From positions 1 through 28,352 of the forward strand of contig CAMLQS010000020.1 of the NCBI GenBank assembly GCA_946482165.1: a DNA stretch of 28,352 nucleotides, written 5' to 3'. Below the pieces are notes generated by a model. It did not search any database and was not told the DNA's origin. It was given only the letters and a program-made list of their open reading frames with translations. Numbering within the stretch: the first letter of the stretch is position 1; each line of letters starts with the position of its first letter. This DNA comes from an uncultured Verrucomicrobiota bacterium (GTDB lineage: Bacteria > Verrucomicrobiota > Verrucomicrobiae > Opitutales > Opitutaceae). This document shows, one piece after another, positions 1 through 7,814 of the stretch. Made by a program: the position numbers and the translations under genes.

Positions 1-262
1 CCCACCTCCGCCTTTCGCGCCTTGGCCGAGCGCGGTTTCCCGCCTCCGCCGGACCGAGTTATTTACAAGACACGGCCTAGAAACGGCGGTCGGATCGGGT
101 CGTCTCGCACAAGCTGTTGGCCGCCTGCCGCCCGCGTCACCCGCTCCATGCACCCGCCGGGTGCATGTCGGGATTCCGCGAGCGCCAATCGACTTAACAT
201 CTTGCGCGATACTCCGCCGCCCGACTGCTGTTTCCAGGCTTACGTTCCGTGATTCGCCGAGG
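1..262. other. Intergenic leader before the transporter gene
   Basis: I see no convincing gene here. A short open frame at 22-252 has arginine/proline-rich composition typical of chance GC-rich frames. The only structured element is a perfect inverted repeat at 147-167, listed separately. The left end of the window may cut through an upstream gene or its 3' region, but nothing recognisable is read. Confidence 0.5.
147..167. repeat. 9-bp perfect inverted repeat (hairpin or operator)
   Basis: CATGCACCC at 147-155 is followed by a 3-base spacer and GGGTGCATG at 159-167. It lies about 95 bases upstream of the transporter start at 263. It could be a protein-binding palindrome or an RNA hairpin. 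There is no T-tract after it, so a terminator is less likely. Confidence 0.4.
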
Positions 263-1237
263 ATGAAAAAAAAGTTCGATTGGTTTTTGTGCGGTTTGGC
301 CGTGGCGGCGGGGCTTGCGTTTTTGTTTCCTTCGCCGGGGGCAAAGGGCGGCTGGATGCAGCCGGACTTGCTGACGAAGGCGGGGGTGGCGCTGATTTTT
401 TTCCTGAACGGAGCGGGATTGTCCTTCGCCGCGATGCGCGCAGGGGCGCTCCGGTGGCGGCTGCACGCGGTGGTCCAAGTCTGCACCTTCTTGGTGTTTC
501 CGATCATGGGACTGGCGGCGTTTTTTCTGCTGAAGCGATTGCTGCCGGGCGAACTCGGGCTGGGGTTTTTCTACCTCTGCGCGCTCCCGTCGACGGTCTC
601 GTCCTCGGTCGCGCTGACGGCGGCGGCGAAGGGCAACGTGCCGGCGGCGGTTTTTAACGCCACGCTTTCGAGTCTGATCGGAGTGGTGCTTACGCCACTG
701 TGGGTCGGGCTGGTGCTCAAGACTTCGGGGGAGGCGCTGCCGCTTGGCAAAGTGGTCTTGGATTTGCTGACTTGGTTGGTGCTGCCCTTGGCGGCCGGTC
801 AACTGAGCCGGCCGCTGACGGGCGCATGGATCGCGGCGCACAAGGGGCTCGTGGCGAAAGTCGACCGCGGAACGATCCTGCTGCTGGTCTACACGTCTTT
901 CTGCGACTCGGTGGTGGGCGGCGTGTGGTCGAGCCAAGGCTGGCGGGTGCTGCTTTGGACCCTGGCGGGCTCGACGGCGATTTTCTTTCTGGCGATGCGG
1001 ATATCGGACGCCATGAGCCGGCGCCTTGGCTTTCCGGAGGAGGACAGGATAACGGCGGTGTTTTGCGGCTCGAAGAAGAGTTTGGCCTCGGGTGTGCCGA
1101 TGGCGCAGCTGATCTTCGGCGCGCATCCGAGCATTGGGCTGATCCTGCTTCCGCTCATGATCTATCACCCGCTGCAGTTGATCGTTTGCAGCGTGTTGGC
1201 GGGTCGGTGGGTAAATCGGAGTCAGGAAGATACGTAA
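263..1237 (+). CDS. Bile acid:sodium symporter family (YfeH/SBF-like) membrane transporter
   Basis: A 324-aa integral membrane protein matching the SBF-like (YfeH) branch of the bile acid:sodium symporter superfamily. These are inner-membrane secondary transporters whose substrates are mostly unassigned. The N-terminus (KFDWFLCGLAVAAGLAFLFP) and the following LLTKAGVALIFFLNGAGLS segment are family hallmarks. Successive hydrophobic helices run to the end, with family-typical GSKKSLASGVPMAQ and ILLPLMIYHPLQL near residues 270-310. Length fits the family (about 320-340 aa). The start at 263 was chosen because the sequence upstream in frame is not membrane-like and 263 gives a typical N-terminus. 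It is apparently a single-gene unit. Transport of a bile acid or sodium is not shown; only the family is. Confidence 0.9.
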   Translation: MKKKFDWFLCGLAVAAGLAFLFPSPGAKGGWMQPDLLTKAGVALIFFLNGAGLSFAAMRAGALRWRLHAVVQVCTFLVFPIMGLAAFFLLKRLLPGELGLGFFYLCALPSTVSSSVALTAAAKGNVPAAVFNATLSSLIGVVLTPLWVGLVLKTSGEALPLGKVVLDLLTWLVLPLAAGQLSRPLTGAWIAAHKGLVAKVDRGTILLLVYTSFCDSVVGGVWSSQGWRVLLWTLAGSTAIFFLAMRISDAMSRRLGFPEEDRITAVFCGSKKSLASGVPMAQLIFGAHPSIGLILLPLMIYHPLQLIVCSVLAGRWVNRSQEDT

Positions 1238-1354
1238 GCCTGCATGAGCATAGTAGTTCCGTATTAGCGCAAGAACGCGGCAGGTAAATACCCAGCATAA
1301 GGGGCTAGATATTGCTCTTGAGATGAGGGAATCTATCCAGGTCTAGGTCCCACC

Positions 1355-2530
1355 ATGCTTTCGCTTCCTCGGAAACAACCCTCTTCGGGAGCCGCACCCG
1401 ATGCCGGAACGGTTTCGCCGTTCGGCGGTGCCGCGCCGTTTCCGCTGGTGGTTCTGTCGGGCGGAGGAGGGGCTGGACTGGATAAGCCGCATGGCCGCGA
1501 GATTTTTAGCGTGTGTGTGCGCCGGGAGGCGCCGATCGGACTGACTCCTCGGCAAGCTCTGGTGCAGGCGCTGGCAGGAAACGATTTTCCTTGGAAGGGA
1601 GCGGATATCGCCCCGAACGCCGTGGTCGCTCCGGAAGCTCCTCCCTCAGTCAGGCGCATGGCGATTTCGGTTTCGGCAAAGGCAGCTCCGGCGACGCCGA
1701 CTGCGAAGCCGACGGATGCCGCGGTGGCAACCTCTCCGCTGAAGCTGGCGTCGGCGCCGACGCCGGCGCCGGTAAAGGCGAAGCTGCGGATCGCGACGCG
1801 GATGAGCACGCCTCCGTTTCCGGTCGCGGCGAGTTTGCCGCCGGAAGGCACGCCGGGCTTCGTCCAAGCCGAAGCGCCCCTGTCATCGCTTTCACCGCTG
1901 TCGCCGTTGGTGCCGGTGCCTTCGTGGCACGAGTCCGACATGGGGTCGCCGATGCTGCCGATTCCCGAGCCGAAGGTCGTGCTTGGGGCGGGCGGGGCGA
2001 CGCTTCCTCGGGCCGATGCGAAAGCCGGGTCGCGGGTCTCTTGGCCGATGAATCCGCCGGTTGCGCGTGTCGTGGCAGGCGCCGTGGTGCCGCCGGCTAT
2101 CGGGGCTGGTTTCCCGGTTAAGGACGCGCCGAGGAAAAGTTCTCTTTGGCCGGTCGTGGCTACTTTGTTGGTGATGGCGACGCTGGGCGGCGCCGGTGCG
2201 TGGTGGTGGCGAAACGCGCACCCGGGCACCGACCGCGGAGCGGTTGTGGCCGCGCCGTCGACGGCTCCCGCGCTTCCGCCCGCGGCCGTGGAGCCGGCCG
2301 TGCCGAAGGAGCCTTCCGAGGCGTTTCGTATTTGGGCGAGAAACGCCCGGATCAGCGGTGTGCGCGAGGGCGAGCAGGGTCAGGTGCGGGCTTTGGTAAA
2401 TGGCCGGCTCTTCCTGGACGGCGACTTGGTGGACGCGACGCTCGGGCTTCGCATGATCGGTCAAAGCAAGACCGAGCGACGTTTGATTTTTGAGGAAGGC
2501 AGCGGAGTCCGCCTCGAAGTCGCTTACTGA
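1355..2530 (+). CDS. Proline/alanine-rich single-pass membrane protein with GspB-like C-terminal domain
   Basis: A 391-aa protein of uncertain function. Residues 1-260 are low-complexity, rich in Pro, Ala, Ser and Val. A single membrane helix lies at about 263-283 (starting LWPVVATLLVMATLGGAGAW), followed by a second Pro/Ala linker. A compact C-terminal domain covers about 320-391: FRIWARNARISGV, then ALVNGRLFLDGDLVD and RRLIFEEGSG. This 'NGR-x-F-x-x-G-D-x-V' pattern resembles the C-terminal domain of GspB-type T2SS accessory proteins and of similar verrucomicrobial hypotheticals (my recollection, not tested). Topology would be a cytoplasmic N-terminus and periplasmic C-terminal domain. It is about 23 kb from the gspDEF genes of this window. 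The ATG at 1355 has no clear ribosome site. Confidence 0.65.
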   Translation: MLSLPRKQPSSGAAPDAGTVSPFGGAAPFPLVVLSGGGGAGLDKPHGREIFSVCVRREAPIGLTPRQALVQALAGNDFPWKGADIAPNAVVAPEAPPSVRRMAISVSAKAAPATPTAKPTDAAVATSPLKLASAPTPAPVKAKLRIATRMSTPPFPVAASLPPEGTPGFVQAEAPLSSLSPLSPLVPVPSWHESDMGSPMLPIPEPKVVLGAGGATLPRADAKAGSRVSWPMNPPVARVVAGAVVPPAIGAGFPVKDAPRKSSLWPVVATLLVMATLGGAGAWWWRNAHPGTDRGAVVAAPSTAPALPPAAVEPAVPKEPSEAFRIWARNARISGVREGEQGQVRALVNGRLFLDGDLVDATLGLRMIGQSKTERRLIFEEGSGVRLEVAY

Positions 2531-2623
2531 TCAGTCCCGGTGGCGCATCGCATGTGGGCGCCCATATCGCAGTTGGAATTGCAGCCACGGTGGTGTGGTT
2601 TGAGGTAGGCATGGCTCAAGGGG

Positions 2624-2643
2624 CGCGCCCGGGGACGGGCGCG
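2624..2643. terminator. Hairpin in the convergent gap 2531-2722 (candidate terminator)
   Basis: CGCGCCC (2624-2630), six-base loop, then GGGCGCG (2637-2643). It sits between two convergent genes ending at 2530 (+) and 2723 (-). No T-tract follows on either strand, so it may be a Rho-dependent end or a dispersed GC-rich repeat. The rest of the gap holds no gene that I can see. Confidence 0.35.
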
Positions 2644-2721
2644 GCTACACTAAACCTTACCCGCTGGAAACAGCGATGAACCAAACCCGGAATCCGGGAT
2701 CAACTGACCGTGCAGCGATGG

Positions 2722-2748
2722 TTCAGCGCCGCCCAAAGAGGCGCTGAA
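2722..2748 (-). terminator. 9-bp hairpin overlapping the stop codon of the 328-aa gene
   Basis: TTCAGCGCC (2722-2730) pairs perfectly with GGCGCTGAA (2740-2748) across a 9-base loop. The stem includes the last codons and the stop of the minus-strand gene. It lacks a U-tract, so it may stabilise the 3' end rather than terminate transcription by itself. Confidence 0.35.
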
Positions 2749-3709
2749 AGAGTCCCGATTTTTTCTCGGGCGCCTGGCTTTCGGCCGGGGACTTTTGCGC
2801 GGAGCCAGATCTGATCTCGCGCTCCGACGCCTGGTTCACGGGCGCGGCGGCGGGCAGATAAAGGGTGAGCAGGGCGGCGACATCGGCTTCCGTGTCGGGA
2901 GCGTCGAGAACGGCGACGAGTCGGGCGGGCGGGGTGCCGGAATAGTGGTCGGCGACTATTTCGCCGAACTCGGCGTGGAAGTAGCGGACGAGGCCGTCGG
3001 CCTGGGCCCGAAGTTCCGGAGGGAGCGCGGCGGCGGGGTCTTGGCGGAGCAGTCCCCGGTCTCCGGGTTCGACGGCCCGGACGACGTGGGCGAGGCCCTC
3101 GACCAAGTGGAGCCCGGTGGTTTTGAGCCGAAACGGGAGATGATGAGCGAGCACGCGTTCGTCGATATGGACGCAGGCGTTGAGCAACTCGCGAAACTCG
3201 CCGGCTACGATTTCCGCGCGCGCGACATTCCGGGCGTAGGAAAGAAAGTCGGCGATCACCTCCAGACGCTCGGCCTGGCAGAAATTGTGGACGTAGGGCG
3301 TGAAGTTGCAGAGCGCGGTGGGAAAATCCTCCGGGATGCCGAGGCGCTTGAGGTTGCGTTTGAGGGGATCGTTTTCGGCCTCGGCCCGGCCGGCGACCTC
3401 GGCCATCTCGCCGAAGGATTCGTCGAAGGCGAGGGTGCCGCGAAGGATGTCGGCGAGCTTGTCGAAGTGGGACGGCGAGAGGCGCAGCGACGCGAACCGG
3501 GCGACGACTTCCCCGTGGGAAAGGGCGAGGTAGGTGGCGGGAATTTCCTCGGGACCTTTTTTCGGCCACTGGCAGCCGTCGATGTTGTCGGCGAGCGCGG
3601 CGATGGAGGTCTCGGCTAGCAGCGAATCTTTGAATTTTCCGCGCAGGTCATCCCACTGGGCGGGCGTGATGCGAGGGGCGGAGGCGGAGCGCGCGTCGGG
3701 GGTGTTCAC
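2723..3709 (-). CDS. Hypothetical protein coupled to ParA-like ATPase
   Basis: A 328-aa protein that I do not recognise. It starts with GTG at 3709, overlapping the stop of the upstream ParA-like gene by 4 bases (GTGA), so the two are translationally coupled and probably act together. The body (about 15-285) is soluble, mixed and mostly helical-looking, rich in Leu, Ala, Glu and His, with no membrane helix or signal peptide. The C-terminus (about 290-328) is a polar linker ending in KKSGLFQRLFGRR, a short amphipathic basic tail of the kind that can bind membrane or a partner protein. It has no ParB-like helix-turn-helix or CTPase motif. Role as cargo adaptor, activator or membrane tether for the ATPase is inference from gene coupling only. 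Confidence 0.8.
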   Translation of the reverse strand: MNTPDARSASAPRITPAQWDDLRGKFKDSLLAETSIAALADNIDGCQWPKKGPEEIPATYLALSHGEVVARFASLRLSPSHFDKLADILRGTLAFDESFGEMAEVAGRAEAENDPLKRNLKRLGIPEDFPTALCNFTPYVHNFCQAERLEVIADFLSYARNVARAEIVAGEFRELLNACVHIDERVLAHHLPFRLKTTGLHLVEGLAHVVRAVEPGDRGLLRQDPAAALPPELRAQADGLVRYFHAEFGEIVADHYSGTPPARLVAVLDAPDTEADVAALLTLYLPAAAPVNQASEREIRSGSAQKSPAESQAPEKKSGLFQRLFGRR

Positions 3710-4611
3710 GTGGGGAGGGAGAGCGTGTGCTGGTGGAGCTCGCGCGCGACGGCCCGGTAGTCGCCGACGATGCCTTCGGAGTCGGCGGCGTTCTCGGAGG
3801 AGATGAGCGGGACGGGCAGGCCGAGGGTGACGGCGCGGCGCACGACGGTGGCGTCGCGCACTTGAGAGGCGAAGATCTTCGCGGCGCGGCCGACGCGCCG
3901 GGTGGTCTTGAACTGGTTTATGCGGAGCTGCATCCGCATCTTGGGCACCTCGACGTCGGTGTTGCCCTTGATGGCGTTGAAGATGATGCCCTGGATTTGG
4001 GCCGCGGGGCCTTGGGCGTGGCGGCGGAACCCGGCGGCGATGTCGTTGAAGGCGGCGAGTTTTTCGGCGAGAAGCGTGAAGCCGATCAGGGAGAGTGCGT
4101 CGGGATTGGACGGCACGTAGATGTCATGCGCGGAGAAGACGCCGCATTGCGACGCGCGGAGCACGTTGGGCGGGCAGTCGAAGAGCACGAAGTCGTAGTT
4201 GGACTCCACCCGGGCGAGCTCTTCCCGGAAATGAACGTAGGCGGGTTTGCCGGGCTGGCCCATGTAGTCCGCCTCGAGGTCGACCAAGTTGAAGCCGGTG
4301 GGCAGAAGATCCAGGCCGGGCAGAATCGGGCGTCCTTCGCGGTCCTGGACGACATCGCGCACGATCAAGGCGGACATCGGCGGGGGATTTGGCTGGAAGA
4401 GACGGAAGGTGGTGCCGGCGCCCTCTTCGCCGGAGATGATGCGGTTCCATCGTTCGAGGCGAAGCAACCAGATGGAGGCGTTGGATTGGGTATCCAAGTC
4501 GCAGAGCAAGACCCGGGCGCCTTGTTGGACAAGGCAGCAGGCGATGTTGACGATGAGAGACGTTTTACCGACTCCGCCTTTGTAGTTCAGAAATGCGATG
4601 CGACGCGCCAT
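3706..4611 (-). CDS. ParA/MinD-family AAA ATPase (orphan)
   Basis: A 301-aa P-loop ATPase of the ParA/Soj/MinD superfamily. Starting at ATG 4611 the protein opens MARRIAFLNYKGGVGKTS, with the deviant Walker A at about residues 10-18. Walker A' is CDLDTQSN (37-44) and Walker B is VLFDCPPN (142-149). These proteins dimerise on ATP and position DNA, plasmids, chemoreceptor arrays or other cargo. No ParB gene and no parS-like site (TGTTTCACGTGAAACA) was seen nearby, so this is an orphan. A GTG at 4716 would add 35 residues before the usual N-terminus, and the canonical start is preferred. It is followed by the coupled 328-aa gene and is divergent from the coiled-coil gene at 4798. An inserted stretch at about 60-115 (GEEGAGTTFRLFQPNPPP and on) follows Walker A'. 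Confidence 0.9.
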   Translation of the reverse strand: MARRIAFLNYKGGVGKTSLIVNIACCLVQQGARVLLCDLDTQSNASIWLLRLERWNRIISGEEGAGTTFRLFQPNPPPMSALIVRDVVQDREGRPILPGLDLLPTGFNLVDLEADYMGQPGKPAYVHFREELARVESNYDFVLFDCPPNVLRASQCGVFSAHDIYVPSNPDALSLIGFTLLAEKLAAFNDIAAGFRRHAQGPAAQIQGIIFNAIKGNTDVEVPKMRMQLRINQFKTTRRVGRAAKIFASQVRDATVVRRAVTLGLPVPLISSENAADSEGIVGDYRAVARELHQHTLSLPT

Positions 4612-4689
4612 GCCGGGTGCTGGATTGGATGGGGTCTTCGGGACTGGAGCCGTCGAAGACGCTTGAGCCCATGCCGAAGAGGCCTTGGG

Positions 4690-4728
4690 GTGTAAACGAA
4701 ATGTTACCCGTTGCACCTTATTTTACAC
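4690..4728. promoter_or_regulatory. AT-rich inverted repeat in the divergent parA / coiled-coil promoter region
   Basis: GTGTAAA (4690-4696) and TTTACAC (4722-4728) form a 7-bp inverted repeat whose centres are 32 bp apart, about three helical turns. On the minus strand TAAAAT (4720-4725) is a 5/6 match to a -10 box and overlaps the right half-site; no good -35 is visible. The stretch is strikingly AT-rich for this GC-rich window and lies between the divergent starts at 4611 and 4798. A transcription-factor operator controlling both genes is plausible but not shown. Confidence 0.4.
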
Positions 4729-4797
4729 GGGCAAATTTTGCGGACCGCGAGCCATGCGCCGACGCCGGCCCGGTTCTGCCAGCCGAATAACTCCGCC

Positions 4798-5250
4798 ATG
4801 CATGTGCCGCCGCTGCCGCTTTCCGCGTTTCGTCGTTTGATCGGACCCGAATTGGCCGGGCAGCTGGATCAGCTGCGCGGCAAGTCCGCCGGTTCGAGCC
4901 TGGTGGTGTTGTTTTCCGATCCGCGGGGGGCGGAGCTGGCTTTGCTGACGGTGGGGCCCGGGCAGCGTTTCGAGCGGCTGGAAGACGCGGCCAAGGTGGA
5001 GATCGAAGGCCTGCGCGCGCTGTGCGTGCTGGACGAGGCGGCGTCTTCGGGCGGAGCGGCGGAGGCGAGTCACGTGGACGAGACGCTGCGCACGCGAGAG
5101 AGTTTCCTCGAGGAGTGCGAGCAGCGTCTGGCCGACGCAGGTCAGCGTCTGGCCGAACGGGAGGCGCTGGTGGAGCAACGGGAGCAGGCGTTGCTGTCGA
5201 AGGAGCGGGACTTTTTCAGAAGAGGCGGCGAGGCGGCGTCGCAGCAGTAA
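4798..5250 (+). CDS. Small hypothetical protein with C-terminal coiled coil
   Basis: A 150-aa soluble protein that I do not recognise. Residues 1-80 form a compact predicted domain (FRRLIGPELAGQLDQLRGKS, then SSLVVLFSDPRGAELALLTV). A Gly/Ala/Ser linker follows at 80-95. Residues about 96-140 are a strongly heptad-like Glu/Arg/Leu/Gln helix (EECEQRLADAGQRLAEREAL), probably a dimeric coiled coil. The ATG at 4798 was chosen because the in-frame sequence before it is not protein-like. It is transcribed divergently from the orphan ParA gene. Participation in the same system is inference from position. Confidence 0.75.
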   Translation: MHVPPLPLSAFRRLIGPELAGQLDQLRGKSAGSSLVVLFSDPRGAELALLTVGPGQRFERLEDAAKVEIEGLRALCVLDEAASSGGAAEASHVDETLRTRESFLEECEQRLADAGQRLAEREALVEQREQALLSKERDFFRRGGEAASQQ

Positions 5251-5261
5251 ACCCGGCAACC

Positions 5262-5276
5262 GCCCGGCGCGCGGGC
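5262..5276. terminator. GC hairpin in convergent gap
   Basis: GCCCG (5262-5266) and CGGGC (5272-5276) flank a 5-base loop in the 36-base space between convergent genes ending at 5250 (+) and 5287 (-). It is short and has no T-tract, so only a weak bidirectional terminator candidate. Confidence 0.25.
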
Positions 5277-5286
5277 AGCCTTGCTG

Positions 5287-6276
<990 letters not shown>

Positions 6277-6283
6277 TTGAACT

Positions 6284-6452
6284 TTTTAACCGCGGATTCG
6301 CCTCCGGCGAACAAGTGACGCGGATGGGCGCGGATGAAAAAGACGGTGATGCGGTTTTTTGACCACGGATAGCACGGATTTACACGGATGACGGAGTTTT
6401 CTATCCGTGCAAATCCGCGGTTATCCGCGCCATCCGCGGCTAAAGTTTTGCG
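6284..6452. repeat. Intergenic ACGGAT/CGCGGAT repeat element with imperfect palindromic arms
   Basis: The left part contains many copies of a 9-11 base unit of the form ACGCGGATg / CACGGATt (for example at 6290-6340 and 6362-6390). The right part (6402-6440) carries the reverse complement (ATCCGTGCAAATCCGCGG and so on), so the element can fold into a long imperfect hairpin. T-runs are at 6283-6287 and 6355-6360. It fills nearly all of the gap between the ABC ATPase start and the end of the DRTGG gene. Similar 'ACGGAT' intergenic elements are, as I recall, dispersed in Verrucomicrobia and Planctomycetes genomes; that was not tested. Confidence 0.7.
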
Positions 6453-6466
6453 GCTAAAGCGGAGGC

Positions 6467-7687
6467 TCAGACCGTGGCGATGAGTTTGGTCAGGTCGACG
6501 TGGTCGGCGATGAGCTGTTTGATGATCGGGAACTTGTCATGGTCCTGCGGCTGGGTCTTCACCGACATGTGGTTGATGCGGCTGGTGACGCCGTAGCTTT
6601 CCTCCTTCGTGGCGATGACGGGGATGTCGGTCATCGAGAGGAGTTCGGCGAGCTTCGGATGGGGTTTGATGTCGTTCGAGACGATGAGACCCGCGATGGT
6701 GGCGCCGCCGGAGATTTTTGCGCTGGCGAGGGCGGCGAGGAGGATGTCGTCGCGGTCGCCGGGGGTGATGATGAGCGTGCCGGGCTGGAGGTAGTCGACG
6801 ATGCCCTTGGCGGACATGGCGCCGATGACGACGCGTTGCACGCGCTGCTTGGCGCCGCCGCGGCGGCCGTTCAGCCACTTGCCGCCGATCTCCTCGGCGA
6901 TCTGCGCGAGATTGGGCGCGCTGAGGGCGGGCTGAATGGGAAGGACGCCGAGAAGTGGAATGCCCAGGCGGGCGAGACCGCGGCCCGCGTAGTTGTGGAT
7001 CATGTCCATCTTGTCGGGCTCGACCTTGTTGAGGATCGCGCCGACGACCTCGACACCGTGCTGGTCGAAGAGGGATTTGTTGAGGGCGAGTTCGTCGACG
7101 GGGCGGCCGATGCCGCCGGGGGAGACGAGGAGGACTTTCGAGTTGAGGAGCTTGGCGACGCGGGCGTTGGAAAGATCAAAGACGGAGCCGACGCCGGCGT
7201 GTCCGGTGCCTTCGATGATGGTGAAATCCTTCTCCCAGGAGACGCGGTCGAAGGCGCGACAGATCCTGTCTTCGAGGCCGGGGAGGAGGGCGGCGGGGTC
7301 CTCGAGAAAGCGGCGCGTGAACGTGCTGTCGATCGCCACCGGGCTCATGCTTTCGATAGGCACGCGGACTTGGAAGATCGAGTCGAGGAGCACGGAGTCC
7401 TCGTCGATTTTTTTGCCCTGCACGTCGACGAAGCGCTGGCCGACCGGCTTGATGAAGCCCACCCGGGGAAACAGGGTTTGGAGCGCGCCGTAGAGGCCGA
7501 GGCAGGTGGTGGTTTTGCCGTCGTTCATGCGCGTGGCGGCGACGAAGACGCGCTTGGTGACGGTGTTGGTGGGGGTGTGGAGCAGCGGCAGCGCGGGCTG
7601 GGCGAAAGGATTGGGAGCGCCGGCGAAATCGCCGCCGGCGGGGCTGACCGGGGACTCGGGGGAGGGAATCGGGGAGGCGGAGGCCAT
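6467..7687 (-). CDS. P-loop AAA_26 / DRTGG-domain protein (stand-alone Pta regulatory half)
   Basis: A 406-aa protein equivalent to the N-terminal, non-catalytic part of long phosphotransacetylases. After a Pro/Ser/Ala-rich leader (about 1-40), residues 45-270 form a dethiobiotin synthetase-like P-loop domain: VFVAATRMNDGKTTT (48-60 region) as Walker A, FIKPVGQ, and IIEGTGHAGVGSVFDL. Residues about 275-380 are a DRTGG-type domain (VVIGAMSAKGIVDYLQPGTL, ITPGDRDD, GLIVSNDIKPHP). In E. coli Pta the same modules precede the catalytic domain in one chain and tune its activity. Here they form a separate gene just downstream of pta. The start ATG at 7687 is preferred: the open frame continues to 8113, but that part lies over the pta gene in another frame. 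Regulation of Pta by this protein is inference. Confidence 0.85.
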   Translation of the reverse strand: MASASPIPSPESPVSPAGGDFAGAPNPFAQPALPLLHTPTNTVTKRVFVAATRMNDGKTTTCLGLYGALQTLFPRVGFIKPVGQRFVDVQGKKIDEDSVLLDSIFQVRVPIESMSPVAIDSTFTRRFLEDPAALLPGLEDRICRAFDRVSWEKDFTIIEGTGHAGVGSVFDLSNARVAKLLNSKVLLVSPGGIGRPVDELALNKSLFDQHGVEVVGAILNKVEPDKMDMIHNYAGRGLARLGIPLLGVLPIQPALSAPNLAQIAEEIGGKWLNGRRGGAKQRVQRVVIGAMSAKGIVDYLQPGTLIITPGDRDDILLAALASAKISGGATIAGLIVSNDIKPHPKLAELLSMTDIPVIATKEESYGVTSRINHMSVKTQPQDHDKFPIIKQLIADHVDLTKLIATV

Positions 7688-7770
7688 GGAGCGGGAAGCG
7701 GGAGCTGAAGGCGGACCGGCGGCGCGAGGGCGGAGGGAGCTGGAGCGCGAGCCGAAGGGAGGACGCGAAA

Positions 7771-7797
7771 CGGGCCGAATTTGCGAGATTCGGCCCG
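7771..7797 (-). terminator. 10-bp perfect hairpin between pta and the DRTGG gene
   Basis: CGGGCCGAAT (7771-7780), 7-base loop, ATTCGGCCCG (7788-7797). On the minus strand it begins 18 bases after the pta stop and is followed by TTTCGCG, only a short U-run. It is the strongest simple hairpin that I noticed in the window. It may terminate or attenuate pta transcription, or mark an RNA-processing site that sets different levels of the two products. Confidence 0.6.
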
Positions 7798-7814
7798 GGG
7801 AAAGAGCGGCGGGG

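Noticed and set aside
194..1168. Long minus-strand open frame opposite the transporter
   Set aside because: Arg/Gln/His-rich chance frame on the opposite strand of a clearly membrane-protein gene; typical of high-GC DNA.
3706..4611. Complete parABS chromosome-segregation locus
   Set aside because: No ParB-like gene and no TGTTTCACGTGAAACA-type site is visible nearby; the coupled gene is unrelated to ParB.
3706..4716. GTG start at 4716 for the ParA-like gene
   Set aside because: It adds 35 non-conserved residues before the MARRIAFLNYKGGVGKT start that all ParA proteins share, and would place the start inside the inverted repeat and -10-like box.
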